DNA of 64,000 nucleotides. It comes from Colwellia psychrerythraea 34H (GTDB lineage Bacteria > Pseudomonadota > Gammaproteobacteria > Enterobacterales > Alteromonadaceae). The DNA is taken from positions 434,001 through 498,000 of the forward strand of contig NC_003910.7 of assembly GCF_000012325.1 (NCBI RefSeq). Reading direction: 5' to 3'. This document shows positions 27,364-37,467 of the stretch, one piece after another; positions within the stretch are counted from its first letter, which is position 1, and every line of letters starts with the position of its first letter. The position numbers were made by a program, and so were the translations under genes. The notes below the pieces were generated by a model. It searched no databases. It was not told the DNA's origin and worked only from the letters and a program-made list of their open reading frames with translations.

Positions 27364-28305
27364 ATGTCGAAAAATATAGCATTACAACAATTAAACAATT
27401 TTTTGGCTGATGATCAGCTAAATAAAAGCGAATTATTAGCATTAATCGAATTAGCGATTAACATTAAGCAAAACCCTGCGGATTATAGTCAAGTATTGGC
27501 TGGTAAGTCAGTGGCTATGATCTTTGAAAAACCGTCGTTAAGAACTCATGTTAGCTTTGATATGGGCATCAGTAAACTAGGCGGTCATGCACTGTACTTG
27601 GGCCAACAAAATGGTAAGTTAGGTGAACGTGAACGTGTTAGTGATTATGCAAAAAACTTATCTTGTTTTGCTGATGCTATTGTTGCTCGGGTATTTAGCC
27701 ATGATTCAATTCAAGGTTTAGCTGAACATGCTAGTGTTCCGGTAATTAATGCTTTGTGCGATGTTTATCATCCATGTCAGGCGCTTGCTGACTTTGTTAC
27801 TTTATCAGAGACTTACCCTGATTTAAGCCAAGTAAAACTAGCGTATGTGGGGGATGGTAATAATGTTTCCAATTCATTAATGATTATGGCGGCAATTTTA
27901 GGTGTAGATTTCACGTTAATTAGCCCTGAGGGTCATGAAGCGCAAGCTGACATCGTTGAAAAAACCAAAGAACTTGCGCAAGAGTCAGGGTGTCAGTTGA
28001 CGCTTACTAATGATATCAACGCCATTGGTAAACAAGATGTCATTTATACCGATACTTGGATTTCTATGGGTGATGAAGATAGTAGCAAGAAAGCTGAAAT
28101 ATTAGCTAAATTTGCACCCTATCAAGTAAATCATGATCTGATGGAAAAAGCGCAAGCGACCATGGTGTTACACTGCCAACCAGCGCATTTGGAAGAAGAA
28201 ATAACCACGAAGTTATTTGATAGTGAATTATCAAAAGTATTCCAACAAGCAGAAAATAGAATGTGGGCACAAAATGCCGTACTTGTTGCACTATTTAGTA
28301 AGTAA
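27364..28305 (+). CDS. argF: Ornithine carbamoyltransferase
   Basis: 313-residue enzyme making citrulline from ornithine and carbamoyl phosphate. Carbamoyl-phosphate loop: FEKPSLRTHVSFD (the STRTR position reads SLRTH). Also present: YHPCQALADF, LAYVGDGNNVSNSLM, the ornithine loop DTWISMGDE and the active-site Cys in HCQPAHLEEE. The usual text is HCLPA, so Leu is Gln here. FEKPSLRT-type enzymes occur in other Alteromonadales arg clusters, and the SMG motif supports ornithine as substrate. Position between argB and argG supports the call. Confidence 0.93.
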   Translation: MSKNIALQQLNNFLADDQLNKSELLALIELAINIKQNPADYSQVLAGKSVAMIFEKPSLRTHVSFDMGISKLGGHALYLGQQNGKLGERERVSDYAKNLSCFADAIVARVFSHDSIQGLAEHASVPVINALCDVYHPCQALADFVTLSETYPDLSQVKLAYVGDGNNVSNSLMIMAAILGVDFTLISPEGHEAQADIVEKTKELAQESGCQLTLTNDINAIGKQDVIYTDTWISMGDEDSSKKAEILAKFAPYQVNHDLMEKAQATMVLHCQPAHLEEEITTKLFDSELSKVFQQAENRMWAQNAVLVALFSK

Positions 28306-28339
28306 TCCCTGTGTTAAGTATTGGTCGATTTGACAGCGT

Positions 28340-28391
28340 TTTGAATAATTAATACAAACTAATTTTGGCTAAGTTAGTAATGATACTAACT
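28340..28391. promoter_or_regulatory. Possible internal ARG box and palindrome before argG
   Basis: TTTGAATAATTAATACAA (about 28340-28357) has a complete TGAAT half of an ARG box. AGTTAGT-AATGAT-ACTAACT (28372-28391) is a perfect 7-bp inverted repeat. The 117-bp gap before argG could hold an internal promoter or attenuating hairpin. Confidence 0.3.
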
Positions 28392-28422
28392 AGCTATATC
28401 TAAAAATTTAAGAGAGAAGAAC

Positions 28423-29679
28423 ATGGCTTTAGCAAAGAAAACAATTAAAAAAGTAGTACTGGCATATTCAGGTGGATTAGATACTTCAGCTATCATTCCA
28501 TGGTTAAAAGAAAATTACGACGGTTGTGAAGTTATCGCGTTTTGTGCTGATGTAGGCCAAGGTGATGAAGAACTTGAAGGCGTTAAAGAAAAAGCCATAG
28601 CATCAGGTGCATCAGAATGTTATGTAGTTGATCTTAAAGAAGAATATGTAAAAGAATATATCTACCCAATTCTGAAAACAGGTTCAGTGTATGAAGGTCA
28701 ATATTTGTTAGGTACGTCAATGGCACGTCCTATCATTGCTAAAGCACACATAGAAGTTGCGCTTAAAGTTGGCGCTGATGCAGTGTGTCATGGCTGTACC
28801 GGTAAGGGTAACGACCAAGTACGTTTTGAATCTTGTTTTGCCGCTTTAGCGCCAGAGCTTACTGTTATTGCACCATGGCGTGAATGGGACATGGTTTCTC
28901 GTGAAGACTTACTTGATTATTTAGCAGAACGTAATATTCCTTGTGCTGCTTCATTAACTAAAATCTATAGTCGTGATGCAAACGCTTGGCATATCTCTCA
29001 TGAAGGTGGTGAGTTAGAAGACCCATGGTGTGAGCCATCAAAAGAAGTATGGACCATGACGGTTGATCCAATGGATGCGCCAGATGTGCCGGAAAAAGTA
29101 CAATTAAGCTTTAAAGAAGGTGAATTGGTTGGTATTGATGGTAAAGATTTTTCTCAACATGGCGCTGGTGCCTATGAAGCCTTAATGTACCTTAACGAGA
29201 AAGGTTCAGCACACGGTGTCGGCAGAATTGATATCGTAGAAAATCGTTTAGTCGGTATGAAATCTCGTGGTTGTTATGAAACACCAGGTGGTACTATTTT
29301 AATGGCCGCTTACAAAGGCTTAGAAACGCTTATTCTAGACAAAGAATCACTTAAATACCGTGAATCTGTAGGACTTGAATTCTCTCATGTTATCTATGAC
29401 GGACGTTGGTTTACACCACTTGCTAAAGCACAGCTAGCCTCTGCTGCATCGTTTGCTGAAAAGCTAACAGGTGATGTTGTTGTTAAATTATACAAAGGTA
29501 TGGCGCAAGTGATTCAACGTCGCTCTCCAAATAGTTTGTATTCTGAAGCGTTTGCTACTTTTGGCGCTGATGATGTTTACGACCAAAAACATGCCGAAGG
29601 TTTTATTCGTTTATTTAGTCTATCAAGCAGGATTACCGCGCTTTCTCAAAAAGACTCTTTAAAAGATAAGGCAGAATAA
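28423..29679 (+). CDS. argG: Argininosuccinate synthase
   Basis: 418-residue ATP-dependent ligase joining citrulline and aspartate. The PP-loop [18 protein letters not shown] lies near residue 12, followed by [28 protein letters not shown] (aspartate/citrulline site) and [21 protein letters not shown]. The closing [11 protein letters not shown] is family-typical. It is a full-length type I enzyme, preceded by GAGAGAAG, and argH(A) starts 2 bp after its stop, so the two are tightly co-translated. Confidence 0.97.
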   Translation: MALAKKTIKKVVLAYSGGLDTSAIIPWLKENYDGCEVIAFCADVGQGDEELEGVKEKAIASGASECYVVDLKEEYVKEYIYPILKTGSVYEGQYLLGTSMARPIIAKAHIEVALKVGADAVCHGCTGKGNDQVRFESCFAALAPELTVIAPWREWDMVSREDLLDYLAERNIPCAASLTKIYSRDANAWHISHEGGELEDPWCEPSKEVWTMTVDPMDAPDVPEKVQLSFKEGELVGIDGKDFSQHGAGAYEALMYLNEKGSAHGVGRIDIVENRLVGMKSRGCYETPGGTILMAAYKGLETLILDKESLKYRESVGLEFSHVIYDGRWFTPLAKAQLASAASFAEKLTGDVVVKLYKGMAQVIQRRSPNSLYSEAFATFGADDVYDQKHAEGFIRLFSLSSRITALSQKDSLKDKAE

Positions 29680-29681
29680 CA

Positions 29682-31619
29682 ATGGCTTTATGGGGCGGCC
29701 GCTTTAAAGGCGAAGCTAGCGTACAATTTAAAAGATTTAACGACTCACTACCAGTGGATTACCGCATGGCAGTGCAAGACATTGTTGGTTCAATTGCTTG
29801 GGCAGGTGCTATTAATAGTGTTGGCGTAATAAGTGATGAAGAGCACATACGTTTAGTGGCAGCACTTAATGAGTTAAAAGCGTCTGTTGAAGCCGATCCT
29901 GAGCAAATTTTGTTATCAGATGCGGAAGATATTCACAGTTGGGTGGAACTTCAGTTAATTGAAAAAACCGGTGATTTAGGTAAGAAGCTCCATACAGGTC
30001 GTAGTCGTAATGACCAAGTAGCAACTGATTTAAAGCTGTGGTGTAAAGAAACTGGTGGCGATTTATTGTTTGCACTGGTGAATCTACAGCAAGCGATGAT
30101 GAATTTAGCTGAACGTGAAAAAGATACTGTGTTACCGGGTTATACCCATCTTCAAAGAGCACAACCGGTTACTTTCGGTCATTGGTGTTTAGCGTATGTT
30201 GAAATGTTTAACCGTGATATTGGTCGTTTAAAAGATGCGCTTTATCGTTTAGATGTTTCGCCATTAGGCTCTGGTGCTTTAGCAGGTACTGCTTATCCAA
30301 TAGACCGTAATGCTTTAGCACATAGCTTAGGTTTTAGAACGGCCACGATGAATAGCCTTGATGCTGTTTCTGATAGAGATCATGTTATTGAATTGTTGGC
30401 TTCAGCCAGTATTTCGATGATGCATTTATCACGTTTTGCAGAAGATTTAATTTTCTATAATTCAGGTGAAGCTGGTTTTGTAGAGATGAGTGACTTAGTT
30501 AGCTCTGGCTCCTCATTAATGCCACAGAAAAAAAATCCGGATGCGTGTGAATTAATTCGTGGTAAATCAGGACGTGTTTTTGGTGCATTAACGGGCATGT
30601 TAACCACAATGAAAGCGTTGGCGCTTGCCTATAATAAAGATATGCAAGAAGACAAAGAAGGTTTGTTTGACGCGCTTGATACGTGGCAAGAATGTATGGA
30701 AATGGCTGTGTTAGTTGCTGACGGTTTAAAAGTTAATCGTTCTCGTACATTGGCGGCGGCTCAACAAGGTTATGCCAATGCGACTGAGCTTGCTGATTAT
30801 TTAGTGGGTAAAGACATTCCGTTCCGTGAAGCACATCATATTGTTGGTGAAGTGGTATTAGCTGCCATCGATAAAGGTGTACCTTTAGAAGACTTAACCA
30901 TAAGTCAACTGAAAGAGTTTAGTGATAAAATTGAGCAAGATGTTTATCAACACCTTTCAATTGAATCAACGCTTAATAAGCGTGAAGCGCTTGGTGGTAC
31001 TTCACGTTCACAAGTTAAAAAAGCGCTGGCAACTACCCAGTCTGGCAATGAAGCTATTTTAAATGAACAAGTTGTTGGCGCACCAGGAAAACAACGAATT
31101 GAAGGGGCACTTAAGCAAGTAAAACAGCGCTTAAATGCACAACGCGCTGCAGCTATGTCTGTCCGTCGAGCCAGAATGTCTGATGTTGATTGTATCCATC
31201 AACTGACTAACTTTTGGGCTGATAAAGGTGAGATTTTACCTCGAACTCGTGACAACATAATCCATGATATCCAGAATTTCGTCGTAGCTGAACTTGACGG
31301 TAATGTTGTTGGCACCGCATCGCTTTACATTTATCAAACAGGTTTAGCAGAAATACGCTCTGTTGTTGTGCAAGATGATGCACAAAAGCAAGGTCAAGGT
31401 GAGGCGCTTGTTCAATATTTGTTAGAATTTGCTAATCAAATGGAATTAGAACAGATTATTGTTTTAACTTACATTCCTCAGTATTTTGAACAGCTTGGTT
31501 TTAACGTAATAGATAAGAACTCGCTCGCCGATAATATCATTGAAGACAGTGAACCAAGCCCGCATAAAGATCCTGCTGATGAAGTAGCGATGGAATATAT
31601 TGTTGGTCAAAGTAAGTAG
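29682..31619 (+). CDS. argH: Argininosuccinate lyase fused to GNAT acetyltransferase, ArgH(A)
   Basis: 645 residues. Residues 1 to about 465 form argininosuccinate lyase, splitting argininosuccinate into arginine and fumarate: [34 protein letters not shown] and the signature [20 protein letters not shown]. Residues about 485-640 form a GNAT domain: [44 protein letters not shown] (acetyl-CoA loop Q-x-x-G-x-G/A), then [14 protein letters not shown]. This architecture is the ArgH(A) fusion described for Alteromonadales such as Moritella, where the tail can supply N-acetylglutamate synthase activity. A separate argA lies 33 bp downstream. Confidence 0.95.
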   Translation: MALWGGRFKGEASVQFKRFNDSLPVDYRMAVQDIVGSIAWAGAINSVGVISDEEHIRLVAALNELKASVEADPEQILLSDAEDIHSWVELQLIEKTGDLGKKLHTGRSRNDQVATDLKLWCKETGGDLLFALVNLQQAMMNLAEREKDTVLPGYTHLQRAQPVTFGHWCLAYVEMFNRDIGRLKDALYRLDVSPLGSGALAGTAYPIDRNALAHSLGFRTATMNSLDAVSDRDHVIELLASASISMMHLSRFAEDLIFYNSGEAGFVEMSDLVSSGSSLMPQKKNPDACELIRGKSGRVFGALTGMLTTMKALALAYNKDMQEDKEGLFDALDTWQECMEMAVLVADGLKVNRSRTLAAAQQGYANATELADYLVGKDIPFREAHHIVGEVVLAAIDKGVPLEDLTISQLKEFSDKIEQDVYQHLSIESTLNKREALGGTSRSQVKKALATTQSGNEAILNEQVVGAPGKQRIEGALKQVKQRLNAQRAAAMSVRRARMSDVDCIHQLTNFWADKGEILPRTRDNIIHDIQNFVVAELDGNVVGTASLYIYQTGLAEIRSVVVQDDAQKQGQGEALVQYLLEFANQMELEQIIVLTYIPQYFEQLGFNVIDKNSLADNIIEDSEPSPHKDPADEVAMEYIVGQSK

Positions 31620-31652
31620 TCTTTACTGAAAATACCTAAGTTATATTAAAGA

Positions 31653-32972
31653 ATGGAAAACATGAATAATAGCGAGCAAAATTACGTTAAATGGTTTAGA
31701 AATGCAGCGCCCTATATTAATGCCCATCGTGGAAAAACGGTGGTACTTATGTTTGGTGGTGAAGCAGTTACGCATCCAAATTTTGCTAATATTATTCATG
31801 ATATTTCATTGTTACGTAGTTTAGGTGTGAAGTTAGTGGTAGTGCATGGCGCAAGGCCACAAATTGTAGATCGCATGCAGCAACGAGGTCTTGAGGAAAA
31901 TGTTGTAAGCAATATTCGAGTCACTGATGCACAAACATTAGTGGCTGTGAAGGATGCTACCGGCTCCTTACGTCTTCATATCGAAGCATTGCTTTCTACG
32001 GGGGTGGTTAATTCACCTATGCACGGCTCGCAAATTCGAGTTAGTACAGGTAATTTTGTCATTGCAAAACCTATGGGTGTTCGCAATGGCATTGATTATA
32101 AGTACACAGGTACTGTGAGAAGAATAGACTCAGATGGCATTAACATGCAGCTGGACTACGGCTCAATTGTTTTACTTTCTCCCATTGGTTATTCACCAAC
32201 AGGTGAAGTGTTTAACTTGGCTTTAGAGGATGTGGCTACACAAACAGCTATCTCACTGAAAGCAGATAAGCTTATTGCATTCACTGAAGACGAAGGACTT
32301 ATTGATAAGTCTGGAAAGTTAATTCGTAGCTGTAGTGTTCGCACGGTAAAAACCTTGCTTGATGAAAAAGACTGCCATGTGCGTCAGCTATTACTCCGCT
32401 CAATCATTCAAAGTGGTGAAAACGGGGTAGAGCGTTGTCATTGTGTTAGTTATCAAAGTGATACTGCATTGTTGCAAGAACTATTTACCCGTGATGGTGC
32501 GGGTACTTTGATTGCCAAAGATCATAAGGAATTGATTGCTACTGCAACTATTGATGATGTTGCTGGAATTCTAGAATTGATTCAGCCGCTCGAGGAGGAG
32601 GGGGTTTTAGTGAAGCGCTCTCGTGAGTTACTGGAGATGGAAATAGAATATTTCACTGTGCTTAAAAAAGAAGAAGTCATTATCGCTTGTGCTGCTTTAT
32701 ATCCTTATCCTGAAGCAAAAATGGCTGAGGTTGCCTGTGTTGTTATTGACCCTGATTACCGGAAAGGCAATCGAGGTGAAAGAATTATCAATGCATTAGA
32801 GTTGAGTGCAAAAAAGAAAGGTTTAACGTCACTATTTTTATTGACTACCGTCAGCGGACATTGGTTTCTAGAACAAGGTTTTGTTGAGGCATCACTTGAA
32901 AGGTTACCTGAAGGGAAGAAACAGATGTATAACTTTCAACGTAACTCAAAAGTCTTTATCAAAGATATATAA
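31653..32972 (+). CDS. argA: N-acetylglutamate synthase (classical ArgA)
   Basis: 439-residue enzyme acetylating glutamate with acetyl-CoA, the first arginine step. An amino-acid-kinase-like domain comes first (about 20-290: VVLMFGGEAVTH, LVVVHGARPQIVDRMQ, LIAFTEDEGLID); in this family it is the arginine-binding regulatory part. A C-terminal GNAT domain follows (about 295-435: ATIDDVAGILELIQPLEEEGVLVKRSRE, VACVVIDPDYRKGNRGERII, GHWFLEQGF). It is collinear with E. coli ArgA. The start may be 9 bases later at a second ATG. Last gene of the arg cluster, followed by a terminator; its product is the linear-pathway substrate for ArgB and ArgE. Confidence 0.95.
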   Translation: MENMNNSEQNYVKWFRNAAPYINAHRGKTVVLMFGGEAVTHPNFANIIHDISLLRSLGVKLVVVHGARPQIVDRMQQRGLEENVVSNIRVTDAQTLVAVKDATGSLRLHIEALLSTGVVNSPMHGSQIRVSTGNFVIAKPMGVRNGIDYKYTGTVRRIDSDGINMQLDYGSIVLLSPIGYSPTGEVFNLALEDVATQTAISLKADKLIAFTEDEGLIDKSGKLIRSCSVRTVKTLLDEKDCHVRQLLLRSIIQSGENGVERCHCVSYQSDTALLQELFTRDGAGTLIAKDHKELIATATIDDVAGILELIQPLEEEGVLVKRSRELLEMEIEYFTVLKKEEVIIACAALYPYPEAKMAEVACVVIDPDYRKGNRGERIINALELSAKKKGLTSLFLLTTVSGHWFLEQGFVEASLERLPEGKKQMYNFQRNSKVFIKDI

Positions 32973-33030
32973 CTGATGGTTCTAATGGTGATATTCAGCT
33001 AGACACTGGATCTGACGAAGACCATATAAA

Positions 33031-33072
33031 CAAAAAGCAGCTAGTGTAAATCACTCGCTGCTTTTTTGTTTT
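33031..33072 (+). terminator. Terminator of the arg cluster
   Basis: Inverted repeat AAAAAGCAGC / GCTGCTTTTTT extended by TAGTG/CACTC (imperfect), with the T run extending into TTGTTTTT. It also faces the 3' end of convergent mrcA. Confidence 0.88.
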
Positions 33073-33114
33073 TGTAAGATGAAGAACAACTGACTTTACA
33101 GAGTTAACTCTTGA

Positions 33115-35706
33115 TTAAAACAGCTCTTCCTCTTCTTCTTTTTGCTGACCGCCAGATAATATTTCACTGCTACTGTCTTCAGTAACATATTCTGTTGGTA
33201 CTTTTCCTAGACGGAAGTATTCAAATTGACTGGTTTTATCGGTCTTGGTGGTTAACTTTCCTGTTGTTTTATCAATACGGACCGAAACAATATCCACGGG
33301 AGGTTGAAAAGCTTCTGGCTCAGCGTCAGCCAGAGCAATACGCATAAAGTCAATCCATGCCGGCTGCGCTGATTTCGCACCAAATTCTTTACCCGTTGTT
33401 TGATTTTTCCCTAAGTTATTATTATAAACGGATTGCCCCAGAATATGGCGAGGATCATCAAAGCCTATCCATGAGGTGGTAACAATATTTCGACTAAACC
33501 CGGAAAACCAAGCATCTTTTGCTTCATTGGTTGTTCCCGTCTTACCTGCAATATCACGTCGCTTTAATGTTCTCGCTCGAAATCCTGTACCTTGCCAGAC
33601 ATGTTTAGTATTCCAATCGGCGCCCCAAATTGCACTATTAAGCGCTTGAGTGATTAAAAAAGCATTTTGTGGACTGATAATGCGACTTGCTTGCTTGATC
33701 TCAACAGTTTGATCGTCCTCAGATTGCTTAGATAGTTGTTCATCTTCAATTGTTATATTGTGATCTGGAATATTATTACTTAATACATCCAGTTCTTGGT
33801 CAGTGTCATCTGATAAATCAGTTTGAATGCATGGATCACAAGCTATGGCCGGATCAGCTTGATAAATAATTTCACCATCGCTATTTTCAATACGCTGAAT
33901 TAGATAGGGCTCTACTAAAAATCCGCCATTAGCAAACGCAGCAAAGCCTGTGGCGACTTCTAACGGTGTTAAGGAGGCAGAGCCAAGTGCTAACGTTTCA
34001 TTGCGCGGTAAATCGTTAGCATTGAATCCAAAGGTGGTTAAGTGCTTTATGGTATTGGTAACGCCAATACTTTTTAATAATCGAACTGCGATCACATTTT
34101 TTGATTGTGCTAGTGCTAATCTAACTCTCAATAGACCCACATATTTTTCAGGCGAGTTTCTAGGACGCCATACAACCCCTGAACTTTTATCCCACTGATT
34201 TATCGGAGCATCATTCACTAATGAAGCTAGAGTGAATCCATGCTCGAGAGCTGCAGAATAAATAAAGGGCTTGATATTTGACCCCACTTGACGCTTAGCT
34301 TGAGTAACACGATTAAATTGACTTTGTTTGAAACTAAAGCCGCCAACGGCTGCTTTAATTGCACCATCATTTGGAGATAAAGACACAATGGCGGCACTAG
34401 CGGTTGGAAGTTGTCCTAGACGATAATTATTATCAGTCATCTTACTAACTAAAATGACATCACCATACGTCAGGATATCTTTTGCAGTTTTGGGTGGTCT
34501 ACCTTGCTTTTGGTCATTAATATAAGGACGTGCCCAAGCTAATCCTTGCCACTTAATTGTTGCAGTCACTTTGTTGCGTAATTGAATACTGACCGACTTC
34601 TCTTCAACGGCAAGCACTATCGCCGGTTCAAGCATTTGATAATAAGTCGCATCTGATAACGCCTTGGATAGCTCTTTTTGTAACAACGGAACTATCTGTA
34701 TTTCAGAAGTGTCGTCGGTAGATCTTACTTGAGGTCTAAGTGAAGAGAGAGGTCCACGATATCCATGACGTTGGTCATAATTCAATAAATTATTTACCAG
34801 GGCTTGTTCTGCAGCGGTTTGTAGTTTTGCCGTTACAGTAGTAAATACTTTGTAGCCTTCTGTATAAGCTTTATCTTTTCCGTAACGCTTAAGCACTTCA
34901 TTATGAGCCATTTCAGCAATGTAAGGAGCATTTAATTCAATTTCAGCACCATGTCTTTTTCCTGTGATAGGTGCATTCTTAGCTGTTTGATATTGTAGGT
35001 CAGAAATGTAGCCGCTCACTAGCATACGTTGAAGAACGACAGACCGTCGAGCTTGAGCTCGTTTTGGTGAACGAATAGGATTTAATGTTGAAGGAGCCTT
35101 AGGTAGCCCGGCGAGTACCGCAATTTGAGCAAGATTAAGCTCATGAATCTCTTTACCATAATAAACTTGAGCTGCAGCACCAAAACCAAATGCTCTATGG
35201 CCCAATTCAATTTTATTAATGTATAGCATTAATATTTCATCTTTACTCAGTAAATTTTCAATGTGAAATGATAAGAATATTTCACGAATTTTACGTGTGT
35301 AAGTTACCTCACGAGTTAAGAAAAAATTACGTGCTACTTGCATAGTGATGGTACTAGCGCCGCCTTTATCTTGACCCATTAGTTTACCAAGCACGGCACG
35401 ACCCATGCCTATTGGATCAACACCAAAATGTAAATAAAATCGGTCATCTTCGGTAGCTAATAAAGCATCAATAAGTTGTTGAGGAACTTCCTCTAGTGTT
35501 AATGGTGTACGTTTCTTTTCACCAAACTGTGAAATTAACAAACCATCTTGACTATAAACTTGTAATGGTGTCTGCCAATGCAAGTCTTTTAATAACTCAA
35601 CACTAGGTAAATCTGAACGCATCGAAAGGTATAAACTATAAACAGCAATTGAGACTAAAATTAACAGTATCAAGCTGACTTTTAATAAATTTTTGATTGA
35701 CAACAC
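33115..35706 (-). CDS. mrcA: Penicillin-binding protein 1A (bifunctional transglycosylase/transpeptidase)
   Basis: 863-residue class A PBP that polymerises and cross-links peptidoglycan. Order: an N-terminal membrane anchor (residues about 8-28); the GT51 glycosyltransferase domain with catalytic Glu in LLATEDDRFYLHFGVDPIG and GGASTITMQVARN; an OB-type insert; then the transpeptidase domain with Ser-x-x-Lys in KRQVGSNIKPFIYS, SxN as AQSKNVIAV and KTG in IAGKTGTTNEAKDAWF. An acidic loop (SNNIPDHNITIEDEQLSKQSEDD) is inserted in the transpeptidase domain. It is divergent from pilM, the conserved mrcA/pilMNOPQ arrangement. Confidence 0.97.
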   Translation of the reverse strand: MLSIKNLLKVSLILLILVSIAVYSLYLSMRSDLPSVELLKDLHWQTPLQVYSQDGLLISQFGEKKRTPLTLEEVPQQLIDALLATEDDRFYLHFGVDPIGMGRAVLGKLMGQDKGGASTITMQVARNFFLTREVTYTRKIREIFLSFHIENLLSKDEILMLYINKIELGHRAFGFGAAAQVYYGKEIHELNLAQIAVLAGLPKAPSTLNPIRSPKRAQARRSVVLQRMLVSGYISDLQYQTAKNAPITGKRHGAEIELNAPYIAEMAHNEVLKRYGKDKAYTEGYKVFTTVTAKLQTAAEQALVNNLLNYDQRHGYRGPLSSLRPQVRSTDDTSEIQIVPLLQKELSKALSDATYYQMLEPAIVLAVEEKSVSIQLRNKVTATIKWQGLAWARPYINDQKQGRPPKTAKDILTYGDVILVSKMTDNNYRLGQLPTASAAIVSLSPNDGAIKAAVGGFSFKQSQFNRVTQAKRQVGSNIKPFIYSAALEHGFTLASLVNDAPINQWDKSSGVVWRPRNSPEKYVGLLRVRLALAQSKNVIAVRLLKSIGVTNTIKHLTTFGFNANDLPRNETLALGSASLTPLEVATGFAAFANGGFLVEPYLIQRIENSDGEIIYQADPAIACDPCIQTDLSDDTDQELDVLSNNIPDHNITIEDEQLSKQSEDDQTVEIKQASRIISPQNAFLITQALNSAIWGADWNTKHVWQGTGFRARTLKRRDIAGKTGTTNEAKDAWFSGFSRNIVTTSWIGFDDPRHILGQSVYNNNLGKNQTTGKEFGAKSAQPAWIDFMRIALADAEPEAFQPPVDIVSVRIDKTTGKLTTKTDKTSQFEYFRLGKVPTEYVTEDSSSEILSGGQQKEEEEELF

Positions 35707-35833
35707 AGCAAAAGACCAATTGGTGGATAAAAATGTAAGATAGTACTAGTATATCGTGTAAAAGCATGTAATAAATGTATTTATGCGTATTTTGCGTCTA
35801 AAATAATTACAAAAATAAAAATTGTAGGTCGTT

Positions 35834-36913
35834 ATGCTAGACAAACTATGGAAAAAGAAAAACTCAATGATGGTTGGAATCGATATTGGTTCTCATTCAG
35901 CGAAGGCTGTACTATTGGGTCAGGGAAATGAAGGCTTTATAATTGAAGATTTTGCCATTGAGCCAATGCCTCGAGGTTCGGTTGTTGATCGTGAGATTCA
36001 AGATATCGAAGCTGTTGGTGCCGTTATAGCGAAACTGAGGAAAAAGATTTCTGCAAAAGCCACTGATGCAGCAGCTGCAGTATCAGGGCAAACTGTTATT
36101 ACTAAATTGATTTATATGGATGTAGCTTTGACAGAGGATGAACTGGCAAGCCAAATTGAAATTGAAGCTGATAGCCTCATTCCATTTCCCCTTGATGAAG
36201 TTAGTTTAGACTTTGAAACTCTTGATGTTAATGAATCGGACCCTAGCAAAGTAAATGTGTTGCTTAGTGCGGCTCGAACTGAATCAATTGAAGCGCGTGT
36301 TGCAGCATTAGATGCCGGAGACTTCCATGCCAAGGTCATTGATGTTGAATCTTATGCCGTTGGCCGAGCTTATGATTTATGTTTAACACAACTTCCAGAT
36401 GACGCAAAAGATAAAGTTGTGGCAATTGTTGATATAGGATCAACGGTCACACTGTTCTCAGCAACTGATGCGGGTAAACATATTTATAGTCGAGATCAAA
36501 TGTTTGGAGGAGAACAGTACACTCGTTCTATTGTCTCTTATTACAATAAATCCTTTGAGCAGGCTGAAGAAGCAAAAACCTCTAACGACTTACCACCAAA
36601 CTATACTTTTGAAGTCCTAGCACCTTTTCATACGGTGTTAATGCAGCAAATACGTCGTGCAATTCAGATGTTTTTAACGACCAGTGGTCAAAACAAAGTC
36701 GATTACTTATTGATTTCTGGCGGTACAGCGGCATTAGAAGGCATTGAAAGCTTGCTTACAGAAGAATTAGGAATACATACCGTTATTGCTAATCCATTCA
36801 ATGATATGTCATGTGGTGAATCTATTGAGCAAGCTGAGCTTGCTAATGTTGCACCTCAATTAATGGTGGCAACAGGTTTAGCCTTAAGGAGTTTTACCCC
36901 ATGGCACATATAA
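35834..36913 (+). CDS. pilM: Type IV pilus assembly protein PilM
   Basis: 359-residue actin-like ATPase-fold protein of the pilus alignment complex on the cytoplasmic face. It has the phosphate loop MVGIDIGSHSAKAVLLG (residues 13-29), the second nucleotide segment VAIVDIGSTVTLFS and LLISGGTAALEGIESLL. The SHS2-like insert region includes TEDELASQIEIEADSLIPFP. Length is normal for PilM. First gene of pilMNOPQ, overlapping pilN by 13 bp. It is expected to bind the PilN cytoplasmic N-terminus. Confidence 0.96.
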   Translation: MLDKLWKKKNSMMVGIDIGSHSAKAVLLGQGNEGFIIEDFAIEPMPRGSVVDREIQDIEAVGAVIAKLRKKISAKATDAAAAVSGQTVITKLIYMDVALTEDELASQIEIEADSLIPFPLDEVSLDFETLDVNESDPSKVNVLLSAARTESIEARVAALDAGDFHAKVIDVESYAVGRAYDLCLTQLPDDAKDKVVAIVDIGSTVTLFSATDAGKHIYSRDQMFGGEQYTRSIVSYYNKSFEQAEEAKTSNDLPPNYTFEVLAPFHTVLMQQIRRAIQMFLTTSGQNKVDYLLISGGTAALEGIESLLTEELGIHTVIANPFNDMSCGESIEQAELANVAPQLMVATGLALRSFTPWHI

Positions 36914-37467
36914 ACCTACTTCCTTGGCGCGCAGCAGCACTGAAGGCTCAGCAAAAAGAATACTTTACCATTTTAGCCGCGGTTGGTTTACTTACCTTAG
37001 CTCTGGTTTTAGTTATTAATTTTTATTATCAAGCTCATATTGATGGTCAAAATAGTAAAAATCAATATTTGAAAAATGAAATTGCCCAACTTGATATTCA
37101 GATTGATGAGATAAAAACCTTAAACGCGAAGAAATTAGCGTTACAAAAACGAATTAATGTTGTTGAACAATTACAACGTAGTCGTAATGTAGGCACACAA
37201 GTACTTGATGAAATAGCAAAAATCATCCCTAATGGTATCTATATAATCGAGCTAGAAAAACAAGGTAATACTTTACAGCTAACTGGAAAGAGCGAATCGA
37301 ACAACCATTTAGCTAATATGATTCGTGCGGTTGAGTTATCTGATTTATTTGTTGATGCCACCCCTGAGTCTATTACTGCTGATGATGGATCTCCTAAACT
37401 ACTTAGCAGTTTTAAAATGAAAGTGAAAATTAAAGGCTTAGATGATGCTAAGAAAGGGAGCAAATAA
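36901..37467 (+). CDS. pilN: Type IV pilus inner-membrane protein PilN
   Basis: 188-residue bitopic protein. The N-terminal cytoplasmic motif MAHINLLPWRAAALKAQQK is the conserved INLLPWR sequence that docks into PilM. One membrane span follows (about 22-42), then a coiled coil (45-95) and a periplasmic ferredoxin-like fold that pairs with PilO. It overlaps both neighbours: its start lies in pilM, and its stop shares a base with the pilO start (TAATG). Confidence 0.95.
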   Translation: MAHINLLPWRAAALKAQQKEYFTILAAVGLLTLALVLVINFYYQAHIDGQNSKNQYLKNEIAQLDIQIDEIKTLNAKKLALQKRINVVEQLQRSRNVGTQVLDEIAKIIPNGIYIIELEKQGNTLQLTGKSESNNHLANMIRAVELSDLFVDATPESITADDGSPKLLSSFKMKVKIKGLDDAKKGSK

